A stretch of DNA of 64,000 nucleotides from NCBI RefSeq assembly GCF_021134715.1, contig NC_060020.1, forward strand, positions 6,138,001 to 6,202,000, written 5' to 3'. A program made the position numbers and the translations under genes. The notes beneath the pieces were generated by a model. It did not search any database. It had not been told where the DNA came from and was given only the letters and a program-made list of their open reading frames with translations. Below, piece after piece: positions 12,901 to 25,841 of the stretch (the first letter of the stretch is position 1; every line of letters starts with the position of its first letter). Source of the stretch: Daphnia pulex. Its lineage: Eukaryota; Arthropoda; Branchiopoda; Diplostraca; Daphniidae.

Positions 12901-15900
12901 ATATTCTCGTCATCTAAATGAAAGGAATAAAAAAATAAATAGCGCTATGCTACTTCCACCCTCCGGACTATTTTCAGACGGTACGCACTATAGTATATAT
13001 GTTGTATGTGTGCTAGCGTATATAGTTTAGTAGAAGAGGGCACAATCCGAAATGGAATGAAAAATAACAAAAAAATAAATCGAAATAAATATTCTTTTTC
13101 CTCCTTTTAACATTTGCTACATACCAAAAATATTTTCATCCTTGAGACAGGCTCTCTTCCCGGGAATTTTTATTTTTTGAATGCACAGCAGCAAACAATT
13201 TAAGCCCGCTTAGAGAGGACGGTTCTTTTCTTTTCTGTCGTTTATTTCGGAGGCTTGGCGAATTTTGCTGACCATTTCTCATCAATCCATCAAAATGGAT
13301 GTCATCCAACAATAATGGGGTAGAGGGCGTGACACGCACTCTTCTTCTTTTTTCCTGGCGACTAAATCCCCCCTTTTTTTATTCATGGCCATAAAAGAGT
13401 TGAGGAGGAACGTTTTTTGTTGTTGTTGTTAAAGCTTCTTCTTCTTGTTGTATTTCAATTTTTGTGGAGACGTTGACATATCGTCTGTTGTGTTACAAAA
13501 ATCAAGAAAATAAAAATATCCAAAATTGAAGAAGACGTTCTCCTAGGAGGAGATGACAAGTCTCATTACACAAACCGGACCTCTCTACATGGTAGCCCAT
13601 ATCACGTTAGTTAGTCATCGTCCTAATACGATGAACAATCTGATCTTTCGACTTTTTTTTTTACCCTTCGTCCTTTTGTTTGGTTTGTGTAAGTCGGATA
13701 ACAACTGACGAATACTAAAGAGATTATTTCAGGAATTGTCAACAGTTGGAGTCCAGTGAAATGGCCTTGACTCGAACTGCCACCCAATAAGGACATTTTA
13801 TTTTATTGATTTTCTTTTGTTTCGTTTCCCATTTCTTTTTCCCTTTGATAATTCTCCCGATGCACGAATCAATCAAGTTCAGGAATCGTGCCTGGGCGCC
13901 CCCAAATCGTCAGAAACAAAAAGAAAAACCCGTTCACAGGTATTCGAAATGATTATAATAAAGAGAAAGAAAAAAGGAACATTAAACAGTCCCATGTTGG
14001 ATTCTCTTAATTCCTAAGTTTTGGAGTCGAGCAAAAGAAGAGGCAATTTCCTCCTTTGGGGGTAATGATTGCCAACAACATTTTTTTTTCAGTTTTTTTT
14101 TTGTTTAATGCCATTTGAGAAAAACGACGAACGAAAGAAGTCCGAAGCGAAATAACAACAACAAAAATGGTCTTGGATGATTAAAAAATTGTCGAATAAA
14201 AACGGAAAAGACCTGAACGAAACCCCAAAAAGTCGTTTCAGAGAAGAAGATTATAAACTCCTCCCTTTACCAATCGGTTCCGAAAGAAGAAGAAGAAGAA
14301 AAGAGCCTCTCACGGTCTCTCTCAGGTGCGGTCGGGATTGACCCCGGCGTGAACCTGCCGAGCCGGATGGAACCTCATTAAACGCCATCTATTGGCGAAC
14401 AAAATAATAGCAAGAAAATTGCCAACCACATCAAACAAGTTGAAGAAGAAGAAGAAAAAAAAAGAAGCTCAAGGGGGGATAAATCTTGCGTTCTCGCTTG
14501 AAAGCGCACAACTATACACCTCCCCCGAGGCTGATTCGCCCCAAAATATATAAATCCCGAGATTATATAAGAAAGGTCCCTCTTTACGCACTACCTACTT
14601 CCTCTTGGAACTGTCATCCTTGCGTAGCAATAACACTAAAGAAAAAGAAAAAAACCGGGGGATAAAAAAAAGGGGACGACTAAACAGAAAGAAAAGATGC
14701 GGAGAGATCGAGAATACATACACAACAACATTCTCTGTCCGATTTCAATCGGCCTGCGGAGTTTGAACAAGAAAAGGACTTTCTCTAAGATAAACAAAAG
14801 AAGCGCCGTCGCCAGGTGTCTCTCGTTTTTTCCATTATGATGATTATTCTTTTTTTCTTTAAAAAAAAATGATATTAAACTTTCTTCTTCTTCTTCCTAC
14901 TTTTCCAGTTGTGTTTTTTCTGTGTACCCTGTTCATGTGGGTACCCCATACCTAGTTACCTGCGTACAACGGTGATTAACTAGTCGTTAGACTACCTCAT
15001 TAACGTTCACTTCTTCTTCTTCTGCTGGCAGAAAGGGAAAAAACCTTTGCCTCAAAAGTCTTTTTTGACAAGTTCATCCGACTGGCGACTCATTATCGGA
15101 TCCGGTCCATTGGCCAGGGGAAATAATTTGAGGCGGTGGTTTCAGTGTGTCAACTTTTTGAAGAAATATTTAGAACTATTATGATTGGTTGCCTTGCGTG
15201 TCCTTCACTTGATCATTTCAAAAACTCCGAGAAGGTAAAACAAAAATAATGACAACAAAAAAGAAGTTAAAAAAAAAGCGCCGCGGGTAAAACTGGACGA
15301 ATAAATAAGGCGGCGTGTTACAAAAGCCTAGAGGTGGTCTAAAAACTTTCGGCAAATGATTGAATTATTCACACGGAGCCTTTAAATACCCTTAAGGTTT
15401 GCCACACAGCACGCGCTTTCGTTCCGCTTCATTCATCATCATATACAAAGTTGAGTTATTGGCTTAAGTTAATGAAGGAAACAACCGGAGCTCAAGGAAA
15501 AAATAACGAGCCCCAAGAAGACGAAAAACAATTGAATACATTAAGCCAAGCGATCATCTCGATAAAAATAAATATAAATCAATTCGAATAAAAAAATCTT
15601 TTCCATTCCCAAAAAAAAAATTTGATAAATATTGAAAAAAAGGCAGGCGGAACCCATAACGGCCCGGGCTTGAATAATTCAGTTACACTTGGGAAATTGT
15701 AAACAAAGATAAGGGACGTTGCTGGAAAAGTAGCCGAGTAACTCGATTTGATTAAGAGAAGCCACCCAAAAAATTCGAGCACGATTTCTTGGTTTAACAG
15801 AAAAACTTTGAAAGACGAACAAGTTCAAAGAAAATATCTACACAGAGCGATGTTATCATCTGCCTCTACCAGTACACAAAACTCTTTTGCCTTGATTTTT

Positions 15901-18900
15901 AAAAGCACTTGAGAGAACAAGAGAAAGGCGGAAGGACACGTTTTCTCCATTTAAGGTACCCCCCTTTGCTCGCGACCCATTATCGATTCTATAGTCTTCT
16001 TCAGCTCTTCTTCTTTTTTCTTGTGGCTGACTGAAAGAACTAGAAGAGTCCCGTGATAATTTTTCTCTACCCGATAACCGTCTCATTGAAGCCCAAATAC
16101 AGATTGGTTGTATAAGACTATGGGACGAGGAAAAGAGAACCAACAAAAATAAATAAATAAAAAAAAACCCAAACTCCGACGAGAGACTCTCAAAAGGTCA
16201 TATCACAAGAGCCTGTTATGCAAATTGACGACCGGTGATGATCAAGCCAGTTAATTCTCGGGAAAAAGAAGAAAATAAAAAAGACTTTTGTGTTAAGACT
16301 ATATTAAGTTTCGTTTGGATGTTGACCTCTTCAAAAGAACGAAAAATAATAATAAAAAAGAAGAAACGACATGTTTATAGACTTGTACGGCATCCGAAGT
16401 TATTTTTTGGTTTTTGGTTTGGGTCAACCAAACCGAAACGGGAAGAATGTGCTCTCTGATCATTTCTCCTCAAAGAGAAAAAACCTTCTTTTCGGTTTTG
16501 TTATTGTGTATGGCTAAGAGGAAAACATCTGTCATTCAAAGTTTGTAGCTGCAAGCTATTTTCCGGGAGAGTAGAAAGAAAAAACATTCCGTTTTAGATA
16601 TTAGATGAAGAAGCCGACAATCCGCCAAAAAATAAAAATAAAAATATGAACAACTTTTTGTGCTTTGCGCGTATCATCAGCATGAAAGTATAAATAAATA
16701 AATCGTCTTTTATAGAGAGGGAAAGAATTCTTTTCTCAAGCAGATAAGAAGAGGTGATTCCATCTGGGGTTTTAGGCCAGCCAACCAGTCATGATCACGT
16801 TTGCCTGGGCAGCATATAATGTAGTACTACAGTATAGAGTGGTGGTATACAAGGAATGTTTACAGTAGCCCCCCCTCGAGCGTTATTCTTCATCCAACTC
16901 TTCTTACGGTACGTTACAAGTCGCTTTCGGAGCCCACTTGTTGCTGCTCATCATAAGGTATACCATGTTGTTTTTTTCCCCCTCGGAGGAGCAAGGCTTC
17001 TTCTTCTTATACACTAGACACCCATTAAATTGTTTAGTCTCGCTCTATCGCCCATCTGTCGTCTCTCGATTCCACGTCATCTTTGCCTATTTGCTGGTAG
17101 GTTCCTCTCCTACCCCACGGACGAACGAGTTTCCGACGACAAGTTAAAGGTGTGCCCACTCTTGTGTTGGGCCCGACAGGTGTACGCAGAGTCGTTCAAA
17201 AAGCGACGACCTTCTTTTCAGCCCAACAAGTTTCGATCGTTGACTTTTTGGTGTTGTTGCAAATATTCTAATGGAAAAGAAGGCCGCTCCATCGATGACG
17301 GCTCGTTCATCACCAACCAACAAAAGCCAATGCCCCGACTAATTCCATTCTCCGACCAAGAAGCTATTGAATTATTCAAGCAACGGTAGTATTTTTCTTT
17401 TTTTTTGCCTTTTTGTCGACCCCAACACACACAAAGAGATGCTACAATATCGACACATGATGACGTCATTGTCGGAAGGCCGACTAAGTGATGATGATGC
17501 TGCAAGGTACAGCGAGATTCAGCCACGGTAACCAAAAAGAAAAAAAAAAAGACAGATGGTGCGTGAAAGTTTCCTTCAAAACAATGTGCCCATATGGTGA
17601 ATGGCCAAAGACCAGCCAACATGCGGTCCTTGATAATATTATCGTTGCAAAGTCGATTGTAAATTCAATTGAGAGTGTCAAAGCGGATAAGATCAAAAAA
17701 ACGTAACTGCACAAACACGGAATTTACCCTGGGCGGTCGTCCCACCGCACTCTAAAAATCTTTTTCCCAGAACGAACGAAAGCAGAGCAACATCGTCTAC
17801 AGGCAGTATACATGTCGTGGACAATATTGTCTAAAGCACTCTAATGGATAGATGGGAAGATGTAGCATTCCTTGTTGTTTTTCCACTTCTTTTGACCTCT
17901 CCTTGGATGATTGAGGCTTAACGGGCACGGCACATAAAAGTAGAAGAAGGAAGAAGCTGCAGGCATATTCCCATCGAGACAAAAACAAATCAAAATGCCT
18001 AAATAATAGAACTTGATATTCCATTAATTCGATAACCAACGAGTTCACGTTTTTTACTTGATTAATGAACAATCACCTAAAAACGAGATCCCGTTTTCCT
18101 TGCTCGCTCTCCACGAATAATTACCGAAAACAAAGTAACAAAAAAAAACTAGACTTAATCCAATTGAAATCTGCTGATGTCTGGCGACGAAATCACGTTT
18201 GTCAATCAATGTCCATGTAACCAGGTGGTCTAATCAATTTTACCCCTTTTCTTTTTAGTTTGTTTTATACATTCGCCGAGGCCCTGCACTATTATTCACT
18301 ACGCCATAGCACCACGCCATTGTCTTTCCCGTTTTGTCGTTCTCGATCCAGTTTCCCCAGCTAATAATTAGGAGCAACAACCCAACGAATCGTAACCGGT
18401 CGAGGAACTTGATTTTAACAGTTGAACTCATGAACTCTTGAAGATCTTGAAGATTCTAAATAGCAGATGAGTTTGGAAAATGTAAATTTCCTTCAAAATC
18501 AGCAGAAACGATGAATATTTATATTGCGTAGATCTCAAAAACGACGAAAACAGAAGAAGAACATTAGTCTAGTATTCCTCCACCCCTATTTTTCACTCGT
18601 CGCCTTATATCTTTACATGTCCTTTTACAAACTCGGCATTTGTACAGTTGCATCAATTCGTACAAACGGTAACTTTTAATGCACTGCCAACTGAAGGAAA
18701 TCCAGTTTGACTGGATTTTAACGGGTGACACAGGAGGACTCTTCTCAACTAGAGTTGTTGACTAAGTTAAACGCAAAAGTCTCAGCCAGTGCAGCTATTG
18801 TAACCGGCCTCTTATAACGGGCTATAAAAAAGAGCTCGGCAAGTTCGGGTTGAGTAAAAAAAGCTTTTTTTTTTTTTTACTTTTCTTTTATGATTCAAAA

Positions 18901-21218
18901 GGGCCAAGATTTCTACAAAAGGAGATAATGTCGCCCATCAAAATAATAAAATGAGGGGACTCGAGGAGGGGTTGAGTTAGTTTAAAGAATGAAATGAAAA
19001 ATAAGCGGAGGAAATCTGACAGTATTTGGTTAGTCGACATATAAGTCATGCTGATCGCTAGAGATTCCTTCGTAGCCAGTTTTTCCAACGGAATTCTGAC
19101 CGAATTTTACTTCTTTTGCCTTCTCTTAGACTAGCGGTGAGCAAAACAAACACTCGGCAGCGCTGAGGAGATGACGAGATGAACCCAACAGCAAAAAACA
19201 GTAGCCGAGTCGCCGTAGGGGTACGTGATTCCCTGGCGTTACATTAGCAAAAGATAATTGAGAAGGAGGGTGGAGGATAATCCGATCGAGTCTCAATAAT
19301 AATCACGCACGCATCGACACAGACCGAGGCGCTCCCAAACGATGGGGTGGTGGGATGAGGGGGTGGTGGTTTCGGGTGGTTGATTGGTGTTTTGTAAACC
19401 AATGAGAGTCCAATATATAAAGAAAAAAGATCAAACAGCTAAACTATACACATATGAAAAGTCATCGTGGTGTAACCAAGGCCACACACACCTGATCGGC
19501 TATCCGACCGATTACACACGACCTCGATTTCGGGAGAAACGCCACCAAGAGCACAAACGGGCTTGTTACTTCAACATCATTAGCCATCCATAGATGCAGA
19601 AAATTTGTGAGAAAGGGCCTTTGTTATAAAATACAGGTTATGTTTAGCATAAGCCAAGGGTAAAGTATTTTTTTGTTGTTGTCGCCGTCATCGGTCGTTT
19701 ACGAATATCAACGAGACGACAACCAAAGAAGTAAAACACCCAGCGCCGCTGTGTTGTTCTCTCCCTCGAAAAAACCGGTTGTTTGATTTCAACTGGTACA
19801 AAATGCCTGGAACAAAAATCATCAAACCCCCTTAGTCTTTTGGCCTGCTGATGGTCGTTAACTATAAAAGACATCCTGTCGGGGTCGAAAATAGAACTTC
19901 TTTTTTCTTGTCTCGGCGCCTAAAGGCAAAGGGGGGAGAAAGAAGAAGAAGAAGATCAAGCCAACCTTAAAAAACAGCCTCGTGTAATAATGAACTTTGG
20001 GTTCCCCCCCCCCTTTTTGGAATGGTGACAAACGACACACCTGGCGTGATATTCAAACAATAGGCTAACTACTCACTCACTCGACTCTTTAACACGCTGT
20101 TGCAAACTACGAAAACATACCACGAGGAAAGAGGACGGTATAATACGCCATCAGTAACGGCTGTATAATAACCCGGATTTATTTTTCGTTCCATGAGTCT
20201 CCAAAACTGGTAACCGTCGAATAGAGAGAGACGAAAAACGCCCAGTAGCTTCGTATGCTAATCGTTTCTTCTTCGTTTTAATTTCCTCAAATTAATAGTC
20301 TCAAGATTTTTCTCCTTCAAGAAAATAAGCGGCAAAACGATAAATCGGCGTGTGGGTGACTGGTTTGGGGAGCGGCCTCGTGGCCGTATGCAAATGATGA
20401 GCTCTATCATTGAATACGTAGGGACGACCAGCATCGTTTTCTCAAAGACATTGTCCATTAAATGAACGAAACATTCCAAACTCCCACTCAAAAATATCTC
20501 GAAATGAAAAAGAAACTGACCATTGTCGAGGCTGGAGAAGTGCTGGTATTCATCCTCGTTGGAAGTCGAAGAAATCCACAGAAAAACGTGAGACGACGCC
20601 TCAGCACACTATTTATACCGGAAACTCACTCACAAAAACTGTTGTTGATGTTTCAGAGAGAGAGAGAGAGAGATGCCTGGAAATTCTGGAAATAAACACA
20701 AGCCGGAACTCTTCTCTTCTTTTCCCCCCTAAAGAGTCAACTAAAAACGAAGAGCGTGAACGTCAGCACGTCCGAATAGCACGGCATCTGGTTGCCTACT
20801 GTCTGCACCAAACTCGGCGCCAGTCAGTGCAGTAGCGCGGTAACGGTTTTGATTCTTTCAAACTCGTTTTCTGATAAACTAGAAACGTCTTCTTGACTTA
20901 CATTTTTTAAATCCTATCGTGCGAATTACACCTACAAAAAGAGCATTTTTTTTTTCATTCATTTACATAATATTTTTCAAATTGAAATAGATGTAGTTAT
21001 GTAGATTTCTTTTAGATTGCCTCGGGCACATATCAACGCCATCTCTATGTGAAGAATCCAACTTGAACGTCTGCACGTTGATACCTAGAAAAAGAGAAAT
21101 AGTAGGGGGATGGTTGTCTGACTCTTATTGACCAATTGTGTTTATTTTTAATCAGTTGTAAAGAGATTTTCATTTCTTTTTATTTGATTCGCATGTTGTT
21201 TTAAAATTAGTCGAATCA
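9922..21218. other. Gene-poor region upstream of the PET exon and of tafazzin
   Basis: No exon could be supported. Open frames up to about 130 codons (for example near 17.2-17.6 kb, minus) are low in complexity and lack splice support. Visible items are an AC run at about 12849-12868, long poly-A and poly-T tracts near 12300-12340, many GAA and TTC runs, and a palindromic TGACGTCA at 17461-17468. The right part must contain the tafazzin promoter; no clear TATA or initiator could be assigned. Confidence 0.45.
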
Positions 21219-22283
21219 ATGAAAGACATAGTTCCTTGGCCATTCCCTCAGTCGCTGGTAAGTTAGGGTTATCAATCATAAAAGTCAAGTGATAAGTATG
21301 CAACAGCTTGTCGATGGATCGTACATGTTGATAAAAATAGGCAGTGGTTTCACGATACTTTTTATGTCTTCTTTTAGAATGGATTTCTATGGCGGCTATC
21401 GAGTCGTTTCATCATATCAGCCGTGGGCTTTATTGGCAAATTTATACTCAGTAACAGCACTCCATGTAATAGTAGTGTAGTCTGTGTCATTTATTGGCCA
21501 AAACTCGGCTTTTTCTTTACTTTGACATACAGATGTGATGAATTCAACCCGAGTGGTGAACAGACACATATTAGTCGACACCCTCGACAGTCGCCCATGT
21601 CATGTTCCTGTGATTACTGTAGCAAACCACACATCATGTTTTGATGACCCTGGACTTTGGAGTAAGACCATATTCACACAAATTTCCCATATTCGAACAG
21701 TTCCATATAATCTGTTTTTTGGTTTTATTTAGGTATTCTCCCTATTAGACATGTGTTTAATGTTGACATCATACGATGGTCTCTCACTGCTCATAATATC
21801 TGCTTCACAAATAATATGCATTCTCAGTTCTTTGCCAGAGGGAAATGTGTTCCTGTCGTCAGAGGTGGAGGAGTTTATCAACGTGCCATGGATTACTGCA
21901 TTCAAAAGTTAAATGATGGACAGTGGGTCCATGTTTTCCCTGAAGGAAGAGTAAACATGGACAATAGTTTCATACGTTTCAAGTGGGGAGTGGGCCGACT
22001 CATTGCCGAGTCTAAAGTCATGCCTATAGTAGTACCGTTCTGGCATTGCGGAATGGATCAGGTGTTGCCCAACGAATACCCTTATCGTTTCCAATGGGGA
22101 AAGCAGGTGTTGGTCAACTTCGGACAGCCAATCGACTTAAAGGAGGTTATGCAACAAGCCAAAGATTTGAACGCCGACGATACAATGCTTCGCAAGATGA
22201 TCACGGACAAAATTCAAGATGAAATGATGATTCTCAAGGACCAAACGGAGAGAATGTATTCAAAACTAAAAAAAACGAGCTGA
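21219..22283 (+). CDS. Taz: Tafazzin, cardiolipin-remodelling acyltransferase
   Basis: Four coding exons: 21219-21257, 21378-21450, 21533-21661 and 21733-22283, all with GT-AG introns of 71-120 bp, giving 263 aa (human short isoform 262). Tafazzin is a mitochondrial phospholipid-lysophospholipid transacylase that remodels cardiolipin on inner and outer membranes. The N-terminus has the WPFP stretch at about residues 7-10, followed by a hydrophobic segment (about 18-37). The acyltransferase HX4D motif is NHTSCFDD with His70 and Asp75, and the second block FPEGR is at 149-153. RFKWGVGRLIAE and PFWHCGMDQVLP follow in the order expected for the family. The start is the first Met in frame with WPFP; the short 39-nt first exon is typical. 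The ends join in phase at every junction. The gene appears intact. No canonical AATAAA was seen close after the stop. Confidence 0.93.
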
Positions 22284-24121
22284 ATTTAATTTGTTTTTTT
22301 GAACAGATAAAAGTGTACAATTTATAAATCCAGAGCTTAAGCACTGAATTGTTATACATAGTACAACTATAAAGAAAAATGATTACTGTCTCGGTCAAAT
22401 ACAATTACGTATTTGTTAAATTGCATTCTAATTCGACTCCATATGTTGACATTCCTATACACTAATACCGTTTTCGGAGGAGCCAATGTCATTGTTCCCT
22501 TTTTAAGTGATTCACGTCGCAATAGTTTCGAATATTTTTCCTTCGCACGCATCTCTCACTACTGTATTAGGTGTTTGCATTGTTCCCTTTCGGAATCAAG
22601 GTTTTCTCTTCGTACACCACCACCACGTTACGGAACAAAAAGGAAAAGACGACCAACACGGATCTGCACCATTAAGAGGCTATTGTTTGTTAGCCCGTCG
22701 AGCACTTTTATTCCAGCAGATAATCACATGAGCCCCCCGCGGGCTGACCCGTCTCACCGAATCAAAAGACGTAAAAAATTGTGTTTAAAAATATAAGCAA
22801 ACGACGAGACCTCTACACTTCACCTAAAGGGGAAAAAAAACTATTTACACGGCTAATGCGAAATAAACCTACATTTTGGTGGGTCCTCAAAAGAATGGTC
22901 ATTGTTGACAAAGCACCACCACTAGGAAAAGAGGGCATGATACTACAGCCACCAACCGCTATAAGAAAAACCGCATGAAAAACCAAATGACAACAGCATT
23001 CTCCCAACGAAAAAAAAAAGTGGCGCAGCATTATCGCATTCCTTTATTCAAGATTCAGAACTTTATTCATTTTTTGGTTCTTTTTCATGGCGACGCTGGT
23101 CGCTCTGCACTGGTTGTATTCTTATTCTAACGCCTCGTTCCTAATCAGCAGAGGGAAAAGAAAAGTTCATGAGCTATATAATAAACCAAGTTTGGTAGCC
23201 AAGGGTTCGAGCCCACACTGTTCTTTTCTTCTCAAGAAGAAATCGTAGGTAACATGGAGCATCATCTCAGAGATCGCCGACCACATTGTAGAATAAGCAC
23301 CAAGCCGCGTCTCTAATAAGCCGAGTGAAACACGGCACCAATTTTTCCTCCCTTGAATTAAAGGCCGCCGAAATACCTGTGGGTCTTTTCTACTACACGA
23401 GGACACAGCATGACTCTGAAATGAGCAGCTTCTAGCGGCAAGCCGCACATTGATTACGTATAAAACATTCCGTAAAATAGTGTCTTTTGTGACAGCTCAA
23501 AAGGTAGCAATAATCATAAGAAAGAAAGAAACGAATAACAGGTGGGCGGTAGTGGCTTAAAGGCGAACATTACTGTTAAAGGCAACCCGTCGAGAGAACA
23601 ACTCTTTTTGCAAGTCTTCTTACGCTGCTGACTTATCTACATGAACTCCCATGGGTATAACGGTTAACAGTTGGGATATTCTACGACGTTAGTTACAACA
23701 ATAACTTTTCAAACAGTCAATCTTTTATTGAAGGATGGACAGGATGTCACGTACCAGTATTACGACAGAACGAGTTACCGAAGAATTCTCACCTTTCCAC
23801 ATCTCGAACACGTTGAATCATTCCCTCTTTACCGTTCATTTAATAAAACTACAAAGGAAAGACTAAGAGTTACTCACGACTTGAGGAAAACAATCGGAGA
23901 TTTCGTTTAACTTCAGTCATCTTATTGTCACCATCTCCACGAGCACTGTAATGACACTTTCAAGTACCTAAACTGAAACCATCTTGAACAGACATTGAAT
24001 AATGAACAGAATGAAACACGTACTGAAATGTCCACGGAAGTCGGTTCGTGTAATCGATCGAAAAAGGATACAACATAACGCCACTTTCCCGGAAATCGAC
24101 ACACCACAACCAACGAATCGT
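22284..24121. other. Spacer between convergent tafazzin and RPL23A
   Basis: The 3' ends of tafazzin (+) and RPL23A (-) face each other across this 1.8-kb spacer. It has no gene I can support. At 23202-23213 there is a sequence GGGTTCGAGCCC like an RNA polymerase III B box, but no A box at proper spacing was found. The open frames at 22413-22796, 23167-23448 and 23671-23910 have no family resemblance I recognise. Confidence 0.5.
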
Positions 24122-25794
24122 TTAAATGATTCCGATCTTGTTGGCAACATCCAAAGCATCATAGTCTGGCGCCAATCGAACGTAAGCTTTCTTCTGACCA
24201 TCGGGGCGGTTAAGTGTGTTGACTTTGGCCACATCGATATCATACAGTTTCTTGACAGATGAGCGAATCTGGTGTTTGTTACAACGAGGGTGAACGATAA
24301 AGACCAATGTGTTGTTATCTTCGATCTTCTTCATCGCAGACTCAGTGGTAAGTGGGTGCTTGATGATGTTGTAAGCATCCATCCTAAAAAAAATGTCAGT
24401 TAGTGACATCCACATGTAGTAAAATAACTTATCCAATGTCAAAATATATCAGCAAGTGTTAAAAGGTTGTCATTCATGATTCTCTGAGAGATTCCCACAC
24501 AAAAATTCATCATGAAGTTGTCAACAATTCTAAAGAATAAACAAGAAAATGAACATACTTGCTCCTCTTGGGTGCGGACTGCCTGGGGTATTTGGGATTA
24601 CGAGGAGGACGGAAGGTCTTGGGCCGTCTGAATGCAACGGAAGTACGGATCTTCCTCGTTCGGGTGCCATGAAGACCCTTGATGACCTGTTAGATTAAAA
24701 TTTTCATTAGTATCACTGCTGAACTACTGTCAGAATCAAAACTTTTCCTATACTATCAGTTAGTGCAATTGTTTTCTTGTCACTTGCAATCAGAGAGATT
24801 CCCACACAAATATTCATCAATAGAAAAAATTTATGAAAGTTTAAACACTTGTATCACCTTTCTCTGAGTTGACAAAGCTTTGGTAGCAGCGGACTTGGCC
24901 TTAACAACCTTTCCGGCAGCAACACCCTTCTTCAAACCAGTCTTAGCAGCTCCTTTGGTTGCAGTCTTTGCTGTGGTGGTCTTGGCGGCAGCCTTTGATC
25001 CAGTCTTGGCTGGTGCCTTGGTTGCAGCTTTGGTGGTTGCTTTAGTTGCAGCTTTAGCAGCTGGTTTCTTTGCAGCTCCTTTAGCAGCAGAAGCAGCCGG
25101 GGCTTTACCCTTAGCTCCAGCTTTAGGTGCAGCAGCAGCACCCTTGGCAGCGGGCTTAGCAGCACCAGCCTTGGTGGCAATCTTGGGAGCAGCAGCAGGA
25201 GTCTTGGAGCTACCTCCTTTGGCACCAGCAGCAGGGGCCTTAGCTCCAGCCTTGGGAGCAGCAGCAGCCTTTGGAGCAGCTGCGGCTTTGGGGGCAGCAG
25301 CAGCTTTGGGAGCAGCAGCAGCCTTAGGAGCAGCAGCGGCAGCTTTAGGGGCAGCAGCAGGAGTAGTCTTGGCTGCTTTGGGTGCAGGTCCAGCAGCAGC
25401 TGCTGGTTTATCTGCTGGCTTCTTCTTGGCCTCTGGTTTAGGTGCCGCAGCCGCAGCAGCAGCTGGGGCAGCCTTCTTCTCTTCCTTTGCTGAAATTAAT
25501 AATTATAAATAATTAATGTTATAATATAATTATATCTTCAATAGATCTCTCATAGACATTAAAATTATGGTCCATATTGACGGGCAATGTCGATAATACA
25601 CGTGGTCTGACGGGACCTAATGGTGAATGACTTACAGAACCCTGTTAGGATTCTTAAACTTCTGTAGAATTTAGTAATTGTAAAAAACACAAGTTCACTT
25701 TTCTACAAACAAAGTTTTGAGGCCTGAAATAGACTTTTAACGTCAAGTAAAATAGAAAATTATTCTCACCGGGTGGCTTTGCTTTCGGGGCCAT
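24122..25794 (-). CDS. RpL23A: 60S ribosomal protein L23A (uL23) with Ala/Lys/Pro-rich N-terminal extension
   Basis: Four coding exons on the minus strand: 25770-25794, 24858-25489, 24559-24686 and 24122-24383, giving 348 aa. The conserved C-terminal part (from [19 protein letters not shown] through [20 protein letters not shown] to the end [12 protein letters not shown]) is the uL23 protein, which binds 28S rRNA beside the peptide exit tunnel and is a docking site for SRP and nascent-chain factors. The first ~225 residues are a basic, histone-H1-like extension made of AAAPK-type repeats. Insects have a similar but shorter extension (about 277 aa total in Drosophila, from memory), and vertebrates lack it (156 aa). 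The ATG sits in a perfect GCCACCATGG context. All junction phases agree. Introns 2 and 3 each hold a C/D snoRNA candidate. Confidence 0.95.
24445..24518 (-). ncRNA. Candidate C/D-box snoRNA in RPL23A intron 3
   Basis: On the minus strand the intron contains a C box ATGATGA (24507-24513), then a guide-like stretch GTGTGGGAATCTCT followed by CAGA (24483-24486) as an imperfect D' box. A C'-like TGAATGA follows, and a D box CTGA lies at 24449-24452. The distance from C to D is about 65 nt, normal for the class. The guide stretch is almost identical to one in the neighbouring intron. It can pair over 11 nt with a conserved segment of 28S rRNA, GAGAUUCCCAC (recalled, not searched). The terminal stem is weak, so the ends are approximate. 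Confidence 0.55.
24748..24826 (-). ncRNA. Candidate C/D-box snoRNA in RPL23A intron 2, related to the one in intron 3
   Basis: On the minus strand: C box TTGATGA (24814-24820), the guide-like stretch TTTGTGTGGGAATCTCT directly upstream of a perfect D' CTGA (24790-24793), a C'-like GTGACAA, and a D box CTGA (24756-24759). The flanks can form a short terminal stem: TTTTCTAT before the C box with ATAGGAAAA after the D box. The shared guide implies duplication between introns of one host gene. The same 28S pairing is possible as for the intron 3 copy. Ribosomal protein genes commonly host such snoRNAs in animals; human RPL23A also hosts paired C/D snoRNAs. Confidence 0.6.
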
Positions 25795-25832
25795 GGTGGC
25801 TGGTGTATCCTATAGGATGCAAGGACTGAAGG

Positions 25833-25841
25833 GAAAAAGAA
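25833..25841 (-). promoter_or_regulatory. Polypyrimidine (TCT-type) initiator of RPL23A
   Basis: On the minus strand the sequence TTTCTTTTTCCC lies about 40 nt upstream of the start codon. It fits the TCT initiator (pyrimidine, C at +1, pyrimidine run) used by arthropod ribosomal protein genes instead of the usual initiator, and would give an mRNA with a 5' terminal oligopyrimidine tract. The predicted start is the C at about 25839, giving a 5' UTR of about 45 nt. Confidence 0.5.

Noticed and set aside
7420-17468. Two palindromic TGACGTCA (CRE-type) sites at 7420 and 17461
   Set aside because: Real matches, but an 8-bp site is expected by chance in 64 kb and no promoter context supports them.
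17218-17622. 134-codon minus-strand frame near 17.4 kb as a possible upstream exon of the PET gene
   Set aside because: No Cys pattern, no consistent splice sites, and a Phe run from a poly-A tract.
23167-23448. Minus-strand 93-codon frame beside a GGGTTCGAGCCC B-box-like word
   Set aside because: It could be part of a dispersed repeat, but no A box at proper spacing and no second copy was found in the window.
24880-25512. 210-codon Ala-rich open frame on the plus strand
   Set aside because: It is the antisense shadow of the AAAPK repeats of RPL23A exon 2; the minus-strand gene is certain.
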